This document shows positions 34,341-44,721 of a DNA stretch of 45,751 nucleotides, piece after piece. The position numbers and the translations under genes are program-made. This stretch comes from Calditrichaceae bacterium (GTDB taxonomy: Bacteria > Calditrichota > Calditrichia > Calditrichales > Calditrichaceae): positions 1-45,751 of the forward strand of contig JAFGKZ010000040.1 in assembly GCA_016928315.1 (NCBI GenBank). The letters are read 5' to 3'. How positions within the stretch are numbered: the first letter of the stretch is position 1; the number at the start of each line of letters is the position of its first letter. The notes under the pieces were generated by a model. The model was not told the origin of the DNA. It did no database searches and worked only from the letters and a program-made list of their open reading frames with translations.

Positions 34341-35072
34341 CGTTAATTTGATTCCTTTTTTGCGCTTCTGTTCTAATTATTGTTCAGATTTATTAAATTC
34401 GTTTATTTACATATACCGGTTTTACTGGCGGCAATAATCCTATAGGAGAAAACAGATATTTTATTAACAAAAACAATAGATAATTAATGTACACGTCCAT
34501 GATAAGGAATTATTTCCATTTTTATTTTTCTCTATATGCGTTCGATGTGTCGTTCTAATCACTATCTTTATTTTATCTTACTATTCAATAATATCGACAC
34601 CACTCAATAGCTTGTTAGAATTTCATTGATCTTATGACGAAGAATTGTCCATATAATTAAAAGTTTTTTCCAACAATTTAATACGCGCCATATTAAATTT
34701 TAATGGACTTCAACTTTTTATAAATTATGGTCAATATTTTTCCATAATTTTTTAAGTCATTTTCCCATAAACCTTGAATTAATTGCATATTGAGTGGCCT
34801 ATATCACAAAATCTATTAAATTTTTGTGATCCGTCTCATCATGGGAATCTTTTTATTAGTATTTGCATCTAAATGGTTAATTATTTAACAGTTTATACCG
34901 AAAATTCTTTTGGTATTAAAAACATGGACGTAAATAAAGGCAAAATAAAGTACATGACTGCAATAAAACACACGGATAGAAATTCCAAAATCAAGTATGT
35001 GATTACATGTGGAAAAAGGTAATAATACATAGTTAGAGCCTGTTCATTTTTCTACAAGGAGTGTAATAAAAA
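34341..35072. other. long AT-rich intergenic region upstream of the giant repeat proteins
   Basis: 732 bases with no gene I can support on either strand. It separates the PAS gene from the first giant protein and probably holds divergent promoters. The only distinct structure is a 9-bp dyad at 34803-34830. The ribosome site of the giant gene (AAGGAG) lies 11 bases before its start. Confidence 0.5.
34803..34830. promoter_or_regulatory. 9-bp perfect dyad upstream of the giant repeat protein gene
   Basis: ATCACAAAA and TTTTGTGAT form a perfect inverted repeat around 10 bases, about 240 bases before the start codon. It could be an operator or a hairpin. The half-sites contain TCACA/TGTGA, but in the opposite orientation to a CRP/FNR site. 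Function is not supported beyond symmetry. Confidence 0.3.
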
Positions 35073-38000
35073 ATGATGAACATAAAAAGAAATCTTAAAA
35101 AATTAATTTGGCTCTCTTTTTTGATAGCCGGTGCAATCAATGCTCAGACACTCACCGTTAGTCTTGGAGATAACAATCATGCCGCTTCGTATGAGGACGG
35201 CAATGGCTCGTCTATCGTAATGATGCAATTGCATTTGAGCGCCAGCGCCGATATGGTGGTAACCGGTATAACGGTTGATCCGACAGCCGGCGGAGGTAAT
35301 AGTTTTAGAAGAAATGAACTGGTTGATCCGGAAATTTTAATCTATGAAGATATCAATCATAACGGCGTGCTGGAAACCGATGTGGATGAATTGATTGCGT
35401 CTGAAGCTTATAGCGCTATACCGCCGCCATTGGATATTGACATTCCTGCCGATCCCGTTACCATTAGCATTTCTAACAAAGCCGTATTAAGCGGCTCAGA
35501 TCAGGATTGGATTATTGTGCATTCGTTTGATGGAGCAGACGATGGCAATTATATCAGAGTTGATGTAACGAACATCTCGGTAGCTTCAGGCAGCGTTACG
35601 GGAACAACACTAACCGGCAGCACAAAAACGGTGGAATCCAATCCGGCAACCAGGAATGGTTCGCTGTATATCGGCGAAGGCGGCGCTAATCCAATCGCCC
35701 GTGATATCAGCAGTTCGGCCGGCAATGAAGTTATGCTGCAAGTGGTTTTAGCAGCCAGTACGCTGGAAAACGCTGTCATTACGCAGATCAATTTTGATAT
35801 GAGCGGCAGCGCTGACGAAAGTACTGATCTCAGTAGTGCAAAACTGTATCTGGATGGCGACGCTAATGGCATGTTAAACCTGGAAGAAGACACCCAAATA
35901 GGCGGCACAATTACCAGTTTCTCAGATAACGGTACGCTTAGTTTTTCTGGCATTAGTGAAACCATCACCGCTGGTTCAGCCGAGCACTGGATTGTTGTCT
36001 ATAATCTGAATGGCATTGCGGATAACAGCGAAACATTTATTGTTGATTTGACCGCTAATTCCGATATCACATCCTCGGGTATTACCATTACCGGAGCGCC
36101 GGCTGACGGCAATATGGCTACCGTATCGGCGACGGGTTCATTAACGCTTTCAACAGGAACAAATAACCCATTGGCAAAATCAATTTCTGCTTCGGAATCG
36201 GAGCTGGTAATGATGCAGTTGAAGCTCGCAGCCAGCGCCACGGAAGACATTAATATTTCTTCCATCAGTTTTAAAACAACCGGTACCGCTGATGAATCGA
36301 CTGATATTGATTCCGTTAAATTATTTAATGACGTAAATGGCGATGGCGATTATGATGTGTTGTACGACTATAAAATCGGTTCAACCATAACAACCTTAAC
36401 CGACAACGGTTCGATTACATTTTCCGGTATCAGTGAAACAATCAATGCCGGGCAATCTGAAAACTGGATTCTGATTTATCATTTAAGCGGCGATGGAGAA
36501 GCGGATGAAACCTTTAAAACTTATTTTGACGCCGCAAACCAGGTAACCGCTGAGGGCGCAACATCCAGTAACAGCATTTCTGCTATTGGTTTGCCTGTCA
36601 ATGGAAATATCATGACGATCTCTGATGTGGGTACGATTACAATAGCCCTGGCTGAAACCAATCCTGGAGACGAGAATTTTAACGGCGCCGCTCCCAATAT
36701 GACCATGCTGGCTTTTACTTTGTCTGCTAATGATGTTGAAGATGTCAGTATTGATGCAGTCACCGTTACTCCTGAAACAAATGATTTACTCAGAAGCGAA
36801 ATAAACGGCACCGGGAATCCGGAAGTATATATTTATGAAGATGTCGATGCAAACGGCGCTTTGGATGTTGCTACAGACCGCTTCATAACATCAGCCAGTT
36901 ATACTAGTTTTCTTAATCTTGAAATTGTAAGTCCAGAACCGGTAACCATTCCAATTTCCGGTGAGACCATTGCCGCTAATTCTTCAGTACAATGGTTGAT
37001 AATAAATTCTATAACCGGTGGATCGGTTGGTGATTATCTGGAAGTATCCGTCACCGGCACGGGCATCAGCGGCACCGGGCAGACTTCGGATGAAAATGCA
37101 AATATTTCCGGTCCAAGTCTTTATGGCGGCGTTAAAACTCATGTAAGCGGTACAACGCCGGGTTCATTGACATTAAGTGAAGGATCACAAAATCCTGGGT
37201 ATCGTTATATTTCCGGCGGCGCCCAAAATGAAACCATGCTTCAGTTCCAGTTGAGCGCCGATGCGCTGGAAGATATCCAGGTCAGTGAATTTAAGATCAT
37301 TATGTCCGGCAGCGGTACTGAGAATAATGATCTGGATTCCGTTCGCATCTTTTTAGACGGCGATAATAATGGATCCTTAAATCTATTATATGATACTCAA
37401 ATGGGCGGCACCATCAGTTCAATGAACGATAATGACACGCTTACTTTTTCCGGTTTTGCTGATACCATTTCCGCGAGTACTGCGAAAAATTATATTGTAG
37501 TTTATAATTATAATGGCGCTAATAACGCGGTTGGAGAAAATTTTAAAGCAGTCATAGGCAACGCTTATGTAACCGCAACGGGGATTTCAAGCAGTTCAAG
37601 TATCGTTCCAACCGGCGGTCCGGCTAATGGTGAATTAGCTACCATTACAGCCACAGGAACATTGACGGTTTCAGCCGGAATGCATAATCCGGCAAGCGCC
37701 AACGTATCCAATTCAGATTTAAATGTTACCACAATCCAGTTAAATATTGCCGCCGGAAGCAATGAAGATGTAACGATTACCTCCATCCGTTTTACTATGT
37801 CCGGCACGTTTGATGATACGCTGGATTTTGAGGACGCTTCGTTTAGATTGTATGATGATGATAACGGCAACGGCGCTTACGATACGGGTGAATTACAATT
37901 AGGCACAGGTCAGAATCCGAACGATGATAATGGAACAGTTACCTTTTCCGGATTAAATGAAACCATTCAGGCAAGTACCAATGTTAACTGGATTGTACTC

Positions 38001-39767
38001 ACAAATTTAAATGGGACAGCCTCAAACTTTGAAACGTTCCGGGTGTCGTTTTCCAATAGCACTCATATCACTGCAGCCGGCGATGATACCGGCGATCCCA
38101 TCTATCCGGATGGCGCGCCTGTGCAGGGAGGCTTATTTACCGTCGGCGCTGTGGGATCACTGTCTTTGACTACGGGATCTAATAATCCGGGTGTTGGCAC
38201 GGAAAACCCGGGCGCTCAGAATGTTGAAATGCTGCAGCTCAAATTGTCAGCCAGCGGAGTGGAAAATATTAGAATTACCAGTATCACTTTTACTGCAGAC
38301 GGTACTGGAAATGATTTAACGGATTTGAATGATACCGGCAATGGCGTCAGCCTGTATCGCGATATTAACAATAATGGCCAGCTTGACGCAGGCGATACGC
38401 AGATTGATATTCAACGGATTTATTCCGGCAACAACGGAACCGTTACATTTACGATTGCCGCGGATACTATTGATGCCGGTACGAGTGAAAACTGGCTGGT
38501 GGTTTATGATTTTGACGCTGCCATCGCCAATGGCATTACTTTTCGCGTAGGTATTTTTAACGCTTCTCAGATTTCATCAATCGGAGTGAATTCCGGGTTA
38601 TCCATAACGGAAACCGGTTTCCCGGTAGTTGGTCCTTATAAAACAATCGATGCGGTTGGCAGTCTAACCCTTTTTGCAGGCGATTACAATCCCGGCGTCA
38701 GCGATATCAATGAACAATACGATTTTGAAATGCTGCAGTTTAAATTGGAAGTCAGCACTATCGAAAACATTCAGATCAACAGTTTGACCATTACGCATCA
38801 GGGAACGGGTAATCCTGCGGGTACTATTCTACCGGATGGCGTTCGGCTGGTTCGCGATGTGAATAATAATGGTCTGTATGACAGCGGAACGGATAATATT
38901 TTAGCTGTGACTGACTTTTCCGGTTCCACAGCGACATTCACGCTGTCTTCAGTGATTATTTCAGCGGATAATACGGAAAACTGGCTGGTGATGTATGACT
39001 GGAGTCCGCCTTTGATTCATGGACAAACGTATCAAACACGAATCGTTAATCTTACCGATATCAGTTTAACCGGCGTAACATCAAGTGAATCTATAACTGC
39101 CCAGGGCAGCGTACCCATTTATGGCGGTACTAAAACGGCCAATGATGATTATTCCTTACCGGTGGAATTAGTCGCTTTTACTGCCAAAGGAGATTATGGT
39201 TTTATTGAACTGAACTGGGAAACAGCCAGTGAGATTGATAACCTTGGTTTTGCGCTGGAAAGAAAGTTAAGCGATGCTGATTTCTATGAAATGATTGATT
39301 CCTACAAGACTTCGCAGGCATTAAGGGGACAGGGTTCGGTTTCGTACTCTACGGAATATATTTACAGAGATTCAACCGCGATCCCGGAAAAAGAATATAG
39401 CTACCGCTTAATTCAATATGATTACAACGGCGCTTTTGAGATATTAACTTTAACGCCGTCGGCAACGGCAAAAGAGCTCCTGCCGGCAGAATTTAATCTG
39501 ATGCAGAATTATCCCAATCCATTTAATGGCGAAACAACCATCCGTTTTGCTCTGCCAAAGAATACTAAAATTTCATTAATAGTGTTTAACTCGCTTGGAC
39601 AAAAAATAAAAACCATACTGAACAATAAACCTATGGAAGCCGGTTATTATACTTTAAAATGGGACGGCGCCAATAACAGCAATATTTCGGTAGCATCGGG
39701 CGTATATTTTTATCAGTTAAATGCCGCCCAAACCAGACTAGTAAAGCGAATGGTGCTTACTAAATGA
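35073..39767 (+). CDS. giant secreted repeat protein A (eight ~165-residue repeats, T9SS sorting domain)
   Basis: 1564 residues with a signal peptide (about 1-24, ending INAQ). Eight tandem repeats fill residues about 25-1365. Each opens with G(S/T)LTxSxGxxNP, then a hydrophobic strand (EVMLQVVLAAS), a 'SGSADESTDLxSAxLYLDGDANG' type acidic loop, a DNGTLSFSGISETI strand and an AExWIVVYNLNG strand. Loops such as DVNGDGDYD and DINNNGQLD look like dockerin/EF-hand calcium loops, so calcium-stabilised strings of beta-sandwiches are likely. A fibronectin-like segment (YSLPVELVAFTAKG, LNWETASEIDNLGF) precedes the T9SS domain (NYPNPFNGETT from 1479). Probable roles are adhesin or surface fibre; no catalytic motif is seen. 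The adjacent gene is a full-length paralogue. Confidence 0.82.
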   Translation: MMNIKRNLKKLIWLSFLIAGAINAQTLTVSLGDNNHAASYEDGNGSSIVMMQLHLSASADMVVTGITVDPTAGGGNSFRRNELVDPEILIYEDINHNGVLETDVDELIASEAYSAIPPPLDIDIPADPVTISISNKAVLSGSDQDWIIVHSFDGADDGNYIRVDVTNISVASGSVTGTTLTGSTKTVESNPATRNGSLYIGEGGANPIARDISSSAGNEVMLQVVLAASTLENAVITQINFDMSGSADESTDLSSAKLYLDGDANGMLNLEEDTQIGGTITSFSDNGTLSFSGISETITAGSAEHWIVVYNLNGIADNSETFIVDLTANSDITSSGITITGAPADGNMATVSATGSLTLSTGTNNPLAKSISASESELVMMQLKLAASATEDINISSISFKTTGTADESTDIDSVKLFNDVNGDGDYDVLYDYKIGSTITTLTDNGSITFSGISETINAGQSENWILIYHLSGDGEADETFKTYFDAANQVTAEGATSSNSISAIGLPVNGNIMTISDVGTITIALAETNPGDENFNGAAPNMTMLAFTLSANDVEDVSIDAVTVTPETNDLLRSEINGTGNPEVYIYEDVDANGALDVATDRFITSASYTSFLNLEIVSPEPVTIPISGETIAANSSVQWLIINSITGGSVGDYLEVSVTGTGISGTGQTSDENANISGPSLYGGVKTHVSGTTPGSLTLSEGSQNPGYRYISGGAQNETMLQFQLSADALEDIQVSEFKIIMSGSGTENNDLDSVRIFLDGDNNGSLNLLYDTQMGGTISSMNDNDTLTFSGFADTISASTAKNYIVVYNYNGANNAVGENFKAVIGNAYVTATGISSSSSIVPTGGPANGELATITATGTLTVSAGMHNPASANVSNSDLNVTTIQLNIAAGSNEDVTITSIRFTMSGTFDDTLDFEDASFRLYDDDNGNGAYDTGELQLGTGQNPNDDNGTVTFSGLNETIQASTNVNWIVLTNLNGTASNFETFRVSFSNSTHITAAGDDTGDPIYPDGAPVQGGLFTVGAVGSLSLTTGSNNPGVGTENPGAQNVEMLQLKLSASGVENIRITSITFTADGTGNDLTDLNDTGNGVSLYRDINNNGQLDAGDTQIDIQRIYSGNNGTVTFTIAADTIDAGTSENWLVVYDFDAAIANGITFRVGIFNASQISSIGVNSGLSITETGFPVVGPYKTIDAVGSLTLFAGDYNPGVSDINEQYDFEMLQFKLEVSTIENIQINSLTITHQGTGNPAGTILPDGVRLVRDVNNNGLYDSGTDNILAVTDFSGSTATFTLSSVIISADNTENWLVMYDWSPPLIHGQTYQTRIVNLTDISLTGVTSSESITAQGSVPIYGGTKTANDDYSLPVELVAFTAKGDYGFIELNWETASEIDNLGFALERKLSDADFYEMIDSYKTSQALRGQGSVSYSTEYIYRDSTAIPEKEYSYRLIQYDYNGAFEILTLTPSATAKELLPAEFNLMQNYPNPFNGETTIRFALPKNTKISLIVFNSLGQKIKTILNNKPMEAGYYTLKWDGANNSNISVASGVYFYQLNAAQTRLVKRMVLTK

Positions 39768-39886
39768 TCAGTTAACTAAGCTTTCATTGAATAATATCCG
39801 AATATATAACTTAGAAAAAGATGCAGCAGTGATGATTTAGATAAAATAAACAGGAAGGAAAGATATAATAAAAGGAATTTTAAAAT

Positions 39887-39914
39887 AGCAGACCCTAAAA
39901 AGTCTGTTTTTTTT
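39887..39914 (+). terminator. intrinsic-terminator-like hairpin just before the start codon of repeat protein B
   Basis: AGCAGAC (39887-39893) pairs with GTCTGTT (39902-39908, one G-T wobble) around an 8-base loop and is followed by eight T. It ends 6 bases before the ATG at 39921, in the place normally used by the ribosome site; the nearest purine-rich site, AAAGGAA, is about 45 bases upstream. It may attenuate read-through from gene A or fold to present that site. Confidence 0.6.
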
Positions 39915-39920
39915 ATAAAT

Positions 39921-42900
39921 ATGAAAAAAATTAAAAATAGTATCTATCATCAGTCTATCTTGCTATTAATTAGCGCGTTTTTCCTGAACGCCCAGACATT
40001 GACTGTAAGTCTAGGATCCAACAATCATGCAAATTCTTATGAAGGACCTGATGGAATCAACATTTCTATGAATCAATTACAGCTAGCTGCCAGCGGCGGC
40101 GATGCTGTGGTCACTGCAATTACGGTTGATCCGGCCACAAACGGTTTTGGCAGAAATAGAGTAGTTGATAATGAAATTCTGGTTTACCTGGATAAAAATA
40201 AGAATGGTGTTGTAGATGCTGTTGTGGATCAACTGCTGGCATCACGGAACTATAGCGAGCGGGGTAATTCACCGATTGGGAATCCTGTGAGTGTGACGAT
40301 TCCCAATGCGGCGATTGGCAATGGAACAACTCAAAACTGGCTGGTTATCCATAATTTTACCGGCGCCGCCGATGGGGCTGCCTTCCGCGTGGACATTACC
40401 GGCGTTACCTTAACTGCCGGGTCGGTCTCAGGTTTGCCGGTTACCGGAAATACGAGAACCGTTGAGACGAATTCTTCTTCACGGAATGTGTCGTTATTTA
40501 CTGGCGAAGGCGGGAAAAATCCAATAGCCAGAAATGTTAGCGAGTCTGCTGTTAACGAAGTTATGCTGCAGGTTGTACTTGCAGCGAGTACACTAAAGAG
40601 TACGACTATATCCCAGATTGATTTTGATATGAGTGGCAGCGGTCATGAGAACACTGATTTGACCAGAGCGAGATTATTCCTCGATGGCGATGCCAATGGT
40701 GTTTTGAATCTCGAACAGGATACACAGATTGGCAGTTCGGTCACAGAATTTGATGATGATGGTGCCTTAAGTTTTAGCGGATTGAACAGAGTCGTTGAAG
40801 CTGGTGAATTTGAACACTGGATGGTTGTTTATGATTTTAACGGTGCTGCAGCATATAATGAAACCTTCGCTGTTACTCTAACTGCAAATACCGACATCAC
40901 GGCGTCGGGCGCAACTGTTTCCGGTGCACCTGTAAATGGTAATCCTGCGACTATTTCTCTGACCGGTTCATTAATGCTAAGCGAGGGCCCTTATAATCCT
41001 ACTGCCAGAACGATATCGGCTTCGGAATCAGAATTTGAAATGATTCAAATAAACCTGGCGGCCAATGCAACAGAGAATATTAATATTTCAGAAATCTCAT
41101 TCAAAACCTCAGGAACAGCTGACGAATCAACGGATATCACATCTGCGCTTCTCATCCGTGACGCCAATAACAATGGCCGTTATGATATTGTGTATGACAG
41201 CCAGATCGGCAGCGCCGTTTCTTCGTTTACCGATGATGGTTTAATTACATTTACCGGTTTAAGTGAAGTGATAACGGCCGGGAATTCAGAGAAATGGATT
41301 CTCATGTATAATTTAAACGGCAACGGCTCGCCGGATGAAACCTTCAAAGCTTACTTTGATGATCCGGGCCAGGTTATCGCAACCGGTGTCTCTTCGTCAG
41401 AAAGTATTTCACCCTTGGGATTGCCGGTCAACGGAAATACAATGACCATTTCGCAAATCGGCACCCTGACTCTTGCTTTGGCTGATAATAATCCGGGTGA
41501 TGTAAGTTTTGGCGGATCGGCTCCTGATCTTACTATGCTGGCTTTTACTATGACGGCCAATGATGTCGAAGATATTTACTTAACAAGCATCCGGGTTATG
41601 CCGGAAACCAATAATCTGCGCCGAAGCAATTTTGCCGATCCGGATGTCAGGATTTATCAGGATATGGATGAAAACGGATTGCTGGATATTAATATAGACC
41701 GGTTTATCACTTCTGCTACTTATGGCGGTACGGGCAACGGTACGCCACAACCGGTAACCATATCTGTTTCCGGTGAAAGTATCCCGGCTAGTTCTACAGT
41801 CCAATGGCTTATTATAAATTCGATTAGTTCAAGCTCAGCAGGCAATTATGCCGAAGTTTCGGTGTTAAGTTCAGATATCAGCGGCAGCGGAGCGGTCTCT
41901 TTAGAACCCGCTAATATTACCGGATCCAATCTGGTAGGCGGTAAAAAGACACATGTTACAGGTACGCCCGGCACTCTCACCTTTACAGCAGGCGCCAATA
42001 ATCCGGAATATCGTTATATTTCAGCCGGTGTGCAAAATGAAGTAATGATACAATTTCAGTTAGCTGCCGATCCGGTAGAAAATATTAATATTACTCAAAT
42101 CAGTGTAGCTATGACGGGAACAGGCGATGATCTGACTGATATAGTATCCGCGCGTCTTTATCTGGATGGCGATAATAACGGATTGCTAAACACATTATAT
42201 GATACACAGTTGGGAGTTACTACCTCGCCGGCATCTGATAATGATACAATTACGTTCTATGGTTTTACGGAAACCATAAGCAGCGGTTTGGCAAAAAATT
42301 ATATAGTTGTTTACAATTTTAACAGCGCAAATAACGAACTTAATGAGACGTTCCAATTATATACCGGTAATGCATTGATTTCAGCCGCCGGAGTAACCAG
42401 CGGACTCACAATTATTCCAACAGGCGGACCTATTTACGGAGGTCAGGCAACCATAACTAATACCGGAACTATTGATGTTTCCGCAGGACCGAATAATCCG
42501 GGCAATACCAATATCACCAATACGGAAGGCAATGTAGTTACCATTCAGCTTAATGTGGCTGCCGGGGGAAATGAAGATGTAACGGTATCCGCTTTTACAT
42601 TCAGGCTGTCCGGTACCTTCGATGACGGGACCGATTTTGCTGCCAGCGCATTTCAGTTGTATATAGATGATAATAATAATGGTGCTCTGGATTCAGGTGA
42701 ACCTCAACTGGATGGCAACCAGACCTGTTTTTCAGATAATGGTTTTGTAACCTTCACAGGATTTAGCGAGCATATCCAGGCCAATACCAATAAAAACTAT
42801 ATTCTGTTAACAAGTTTAAATGGCAATGCCTCCAACTTTGAAAATTTCAGAGTATCCTTTGTAAACAGTACAGATATTACAGCGACCGGGGATAATACAG

Positions 42901-44570
42901 GCAATCCTGTTTATGCCAATGGCGTTCCTGTGCAGGGTGGTTTGTTTACAATAGGTGCGACCGGATCGTTAACGCTCTCGTTAGGCACAAACACACCTCC
43001 GGCTGGAACTGAGTCTAATTCAGCCGCCAATGTAGAGATGCTGCAGATGAAATTAACCGCCAGTGGTGTAGAAGCGATCAATATATCGCAAATTATATTT
43101 ACCGCCAGCGGCACCGGGCATGACAGAAATGATGTTGTTAATAATTCAGTTCGCTTGTATCGGGATAATAACGATGATGGATTACTGGATGCGGGAGATA
43201 CCCAGCTTGGCACAGGATTAAGCTTTTCAGGTGATGATGGTACGGTCACTTTTAATCTCAGCGGTGTGTCTATTCCGGCAGGAAGTTATCAGAACTGGTT
43301 GCTGGTTCTTAGTTTTGACGGATCGGCAGCCAATGGTGTTACTTTCAGGGCCGGTATTTATAACGCTGCTCAGATTACTTCGACAGGTGCGACCTCCGGA
43401 AATCCAATTACAGAAACCGGTTTTCCCATGGCGGGTAATTATAAGACGATCAGCGCAGTGGGAAGTATGGCGATTTATCTTGGCGACTATAATCCCGGAG
43501 TCAGCGATATTAATGAACAGTACCATTTTGAAATGCTGCAATTCAAATTAAACGCCAGCACATTGGAAAATATCCAGGTAGACAGTATAACCATCACGCA
43601 TCAGGGCACTGGCGATCCGGAAGGTACTATAATGCCCGAGGGGGTTCGGCTGGTGCGTGATGTGGACAATAATGGCGTTTATGATAGTGGGACAGATAAT
43701 ATTCTGGCTGCAGCCAATTATTCTGGTATAATGGCAACATTTACTTTGTCCTCAGTAATTATTTCCGCTAGTACTACAGAAAACTGGCTGGTGATTTATG
43801 ATTTTTATCCTCCTTTAATGAATGGGGAAACATATCAAACAAGGATTGTAAATCTGACTGATATCAGCTTAACCGGCGTTACCTCCGCGATGGATATCAT
43901 TCCCGAAGGCAGTGTGCCCCTTGCCGGCGGCACTAAAACAGTCAACGACGATTATTCCCTGCCGGTAGAATTAGTATCATTTACTGCCAAGGGCGATTAC
44001 GGATTTATTGAGCTTAACTGGGAAACAGCCAGCGAAATTGATAATCTTGGATTTGAAGTGGAAAGAAAAGGGATGGAAGATGATAATTATGAATCGATTG
44101 CTTCTTACAAGTCTTCACCGGAATTAAAGGGACTGGGTTCGGTTTCTTATTCCACTGCATATATTTACAGAGATTCCAGCGTAATCCCGGAAAAGGAATA
44201 TAGTTACCGCTTAATTCAATACGATTACAACGGCGCTTTTGAGATATTAACTTTAACGCCTTCGGCAACGGCAAAAGAACCACTGCCGGCTGAATTTAAA
44301 CTGATGCAGAATTATCCGAATCCATTTAACGGTGAAACGACCATACGTTTTGCCCTGCCAAAGAATGCGGAAGTTTCACTGGTAGTGTTTAACGCTCTTG
44401 GACAAAAAATAAAAACCATACTGAATAATAAACCCATGGAAGCGGGGTATTATAATTATAAATGGAATGGCACCAATAACAGCAATTTCTCGGTAGCATC
44501 CGGTCTCTATTTTTACCAGTTAACCGGCGGTAATACCAGAATAGTCAAAAGAATGGTCTATACTAAATAA
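39921..44570 (+). CDS. giant secreted repeat protein B, paralogue of A
   Basis: 1549 residues with a signal peptide (MKKIKNSIYHQ...FLNAQ). It has the same eight repeats in the same order as protein A, and each repeat is closest to the one in the same place in A (for example repeat 4 with NPGDVSFGGSAPDLTMLAF, repeat 8 with GDYNPGVSDINEQYHFEML). This shows duplication of the whole gene rather than repeat shuffling. Calcium-loop-like motifs DANNNGRYD, DMDENGLLD, DDNNNGALD and DNNDDGLLD recur. The fibronectin-like segment and the T9SS domain (NYPNPFNGETT from 1464) are nearly identical to A in protein, and the DNA there is also very close. Divergence is greatest in the first repeats. The likely function is the same as A, with different exposed loops. 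Confidence 0.82.
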   Translation: MKKIKNSIYHQSILLLISAFFLNAQTLTVSLGSNNHANSYEGPDGINISMNQLQLAASGGDAVVTAITVDPATNGFGRNRVVDNEILVYLDKNKNGVVDAVVDQLLASRNYSERGNSPIGNPVSVTIPNAAIGNGTTQNWLVIHNFTGAADGAAFRVDITGVTLTAGSVSGLPVTGNTRTVETNSSSRNVSLFTGEGGKNPIARNVSESAVNEVMLQVVLAASTLKSTTISQIDFDMSGSGHENTDLTRARLFLDGDANGVLNLEQDTQIGSSVTEFDDDGALSFSGLNRVVEAGEFEHWMVVYDFNGAAAYNETFAVTLTANTDITASGATVSGAPVNGNPATISLTGSLMLSEGPYNPTARTISASESEFEMIQINLAANATENINISEISFKTSGTADESTDITSALLIRDANNNGRYDIVYDSQIGSAVSSFTDDGLITFTGLSEVITAGNSEKWILMYNLNGNGSPDETFKAYFDDPGQVIATGVSSSESISPLGLPVNGNTMTISQIGTLTLALADNNPGDVSFGGSAPDLTMLAFTMTANDVEDIYLTSIRVMPETNNLRRSNFADPDVRIYQDMDENGLLDINIDRFITSATYGGTGNGTPQPVTISVSGESIPASSTVQWLIINSISSSSAGNYAEVSVLSSDISGSGAVSLEPANITGSNLVGGKKTHVTGTPGTLTFTAGANNPEYRYISAGVQNEVMIQFQLAADPVENINITQISVAMTGTGDDLTDIVSARLYLDGDNNGLLNTLYDTQLGVTTSPASDNDTITFYGFTETISSGLAKNYIVVYNFNSANNELNETFQLYTGNALISAAGVTSGLTIIPTGGPIYGGQATITNTGTIDVSAGPNNPGNTNITNTEGNVVTIQLNVAAGGNEDVTVSAFTFRLSGTFDDGTDFAASAFQLYIDDNNNGALDSGEPQLDGNQTCFSDNGFVTFTGFSEHIQANTNKNYILLTSLNGNASNFENFRVSFVNSTDITATGDNTGNPVYANGVPVQGGLFTIGATGSLTLSLGTNTPPAGTESNSAANVEMLQMKLTASGVEAINISQIIFTASGTGHDRNDVVNNSVRLYRDNNDDGLLDAGDTQLGTGLSFSGDDGTVTFNLSGVSIPAGSYQNWLLVLSFDGSAANGVTFRAGIYNAAQITSTGATSGNPITETGFPMAGNYKTISAVGSMAIYLGDYNPGVSDINEQYHFEMLQFKLNASTLENIQVDSITITHQGTGDPEGTIMPEGVRLVRDVDNNGVYDSGTDNILAAANYSGIMATFTLSSVIISASTTENWLVIYDFYPPLMNGETYQTRIVNLTDISLTGVTSAMDIIPEGSVPLAGGTKTVNDDYSLPVELVSFTAKGDYGFIELNWETASEIDNLGFEVERKGMEDDNYESIASYKSSPELKGLGSVSYSTAYIYRDSSVIPEKEYSYRLIQYDYNGAFEILTLTPSATAKEPLPAEFKLMQNYPNPFNGETTIRFALPKNAEVSLVVFNALGQKIKTILNNKPMEAGYYNYKWNGTNNSNFSVASGLYFYQLTGGNTRIVKRMVYTK

Positions 44571-44721
44571 AAACGGGTCGAATTTATTTATTTTTAAAAG
44601 TTCTTAAATCATATATCTATTTTTGAATAAAGTGCGGCACATAGTCTGATATAAAAAGATTTGCATTTTATTCTATATTACTAATATTATGTTATTAGTA
44701 TTAATTCTGAGTGACAAATCA

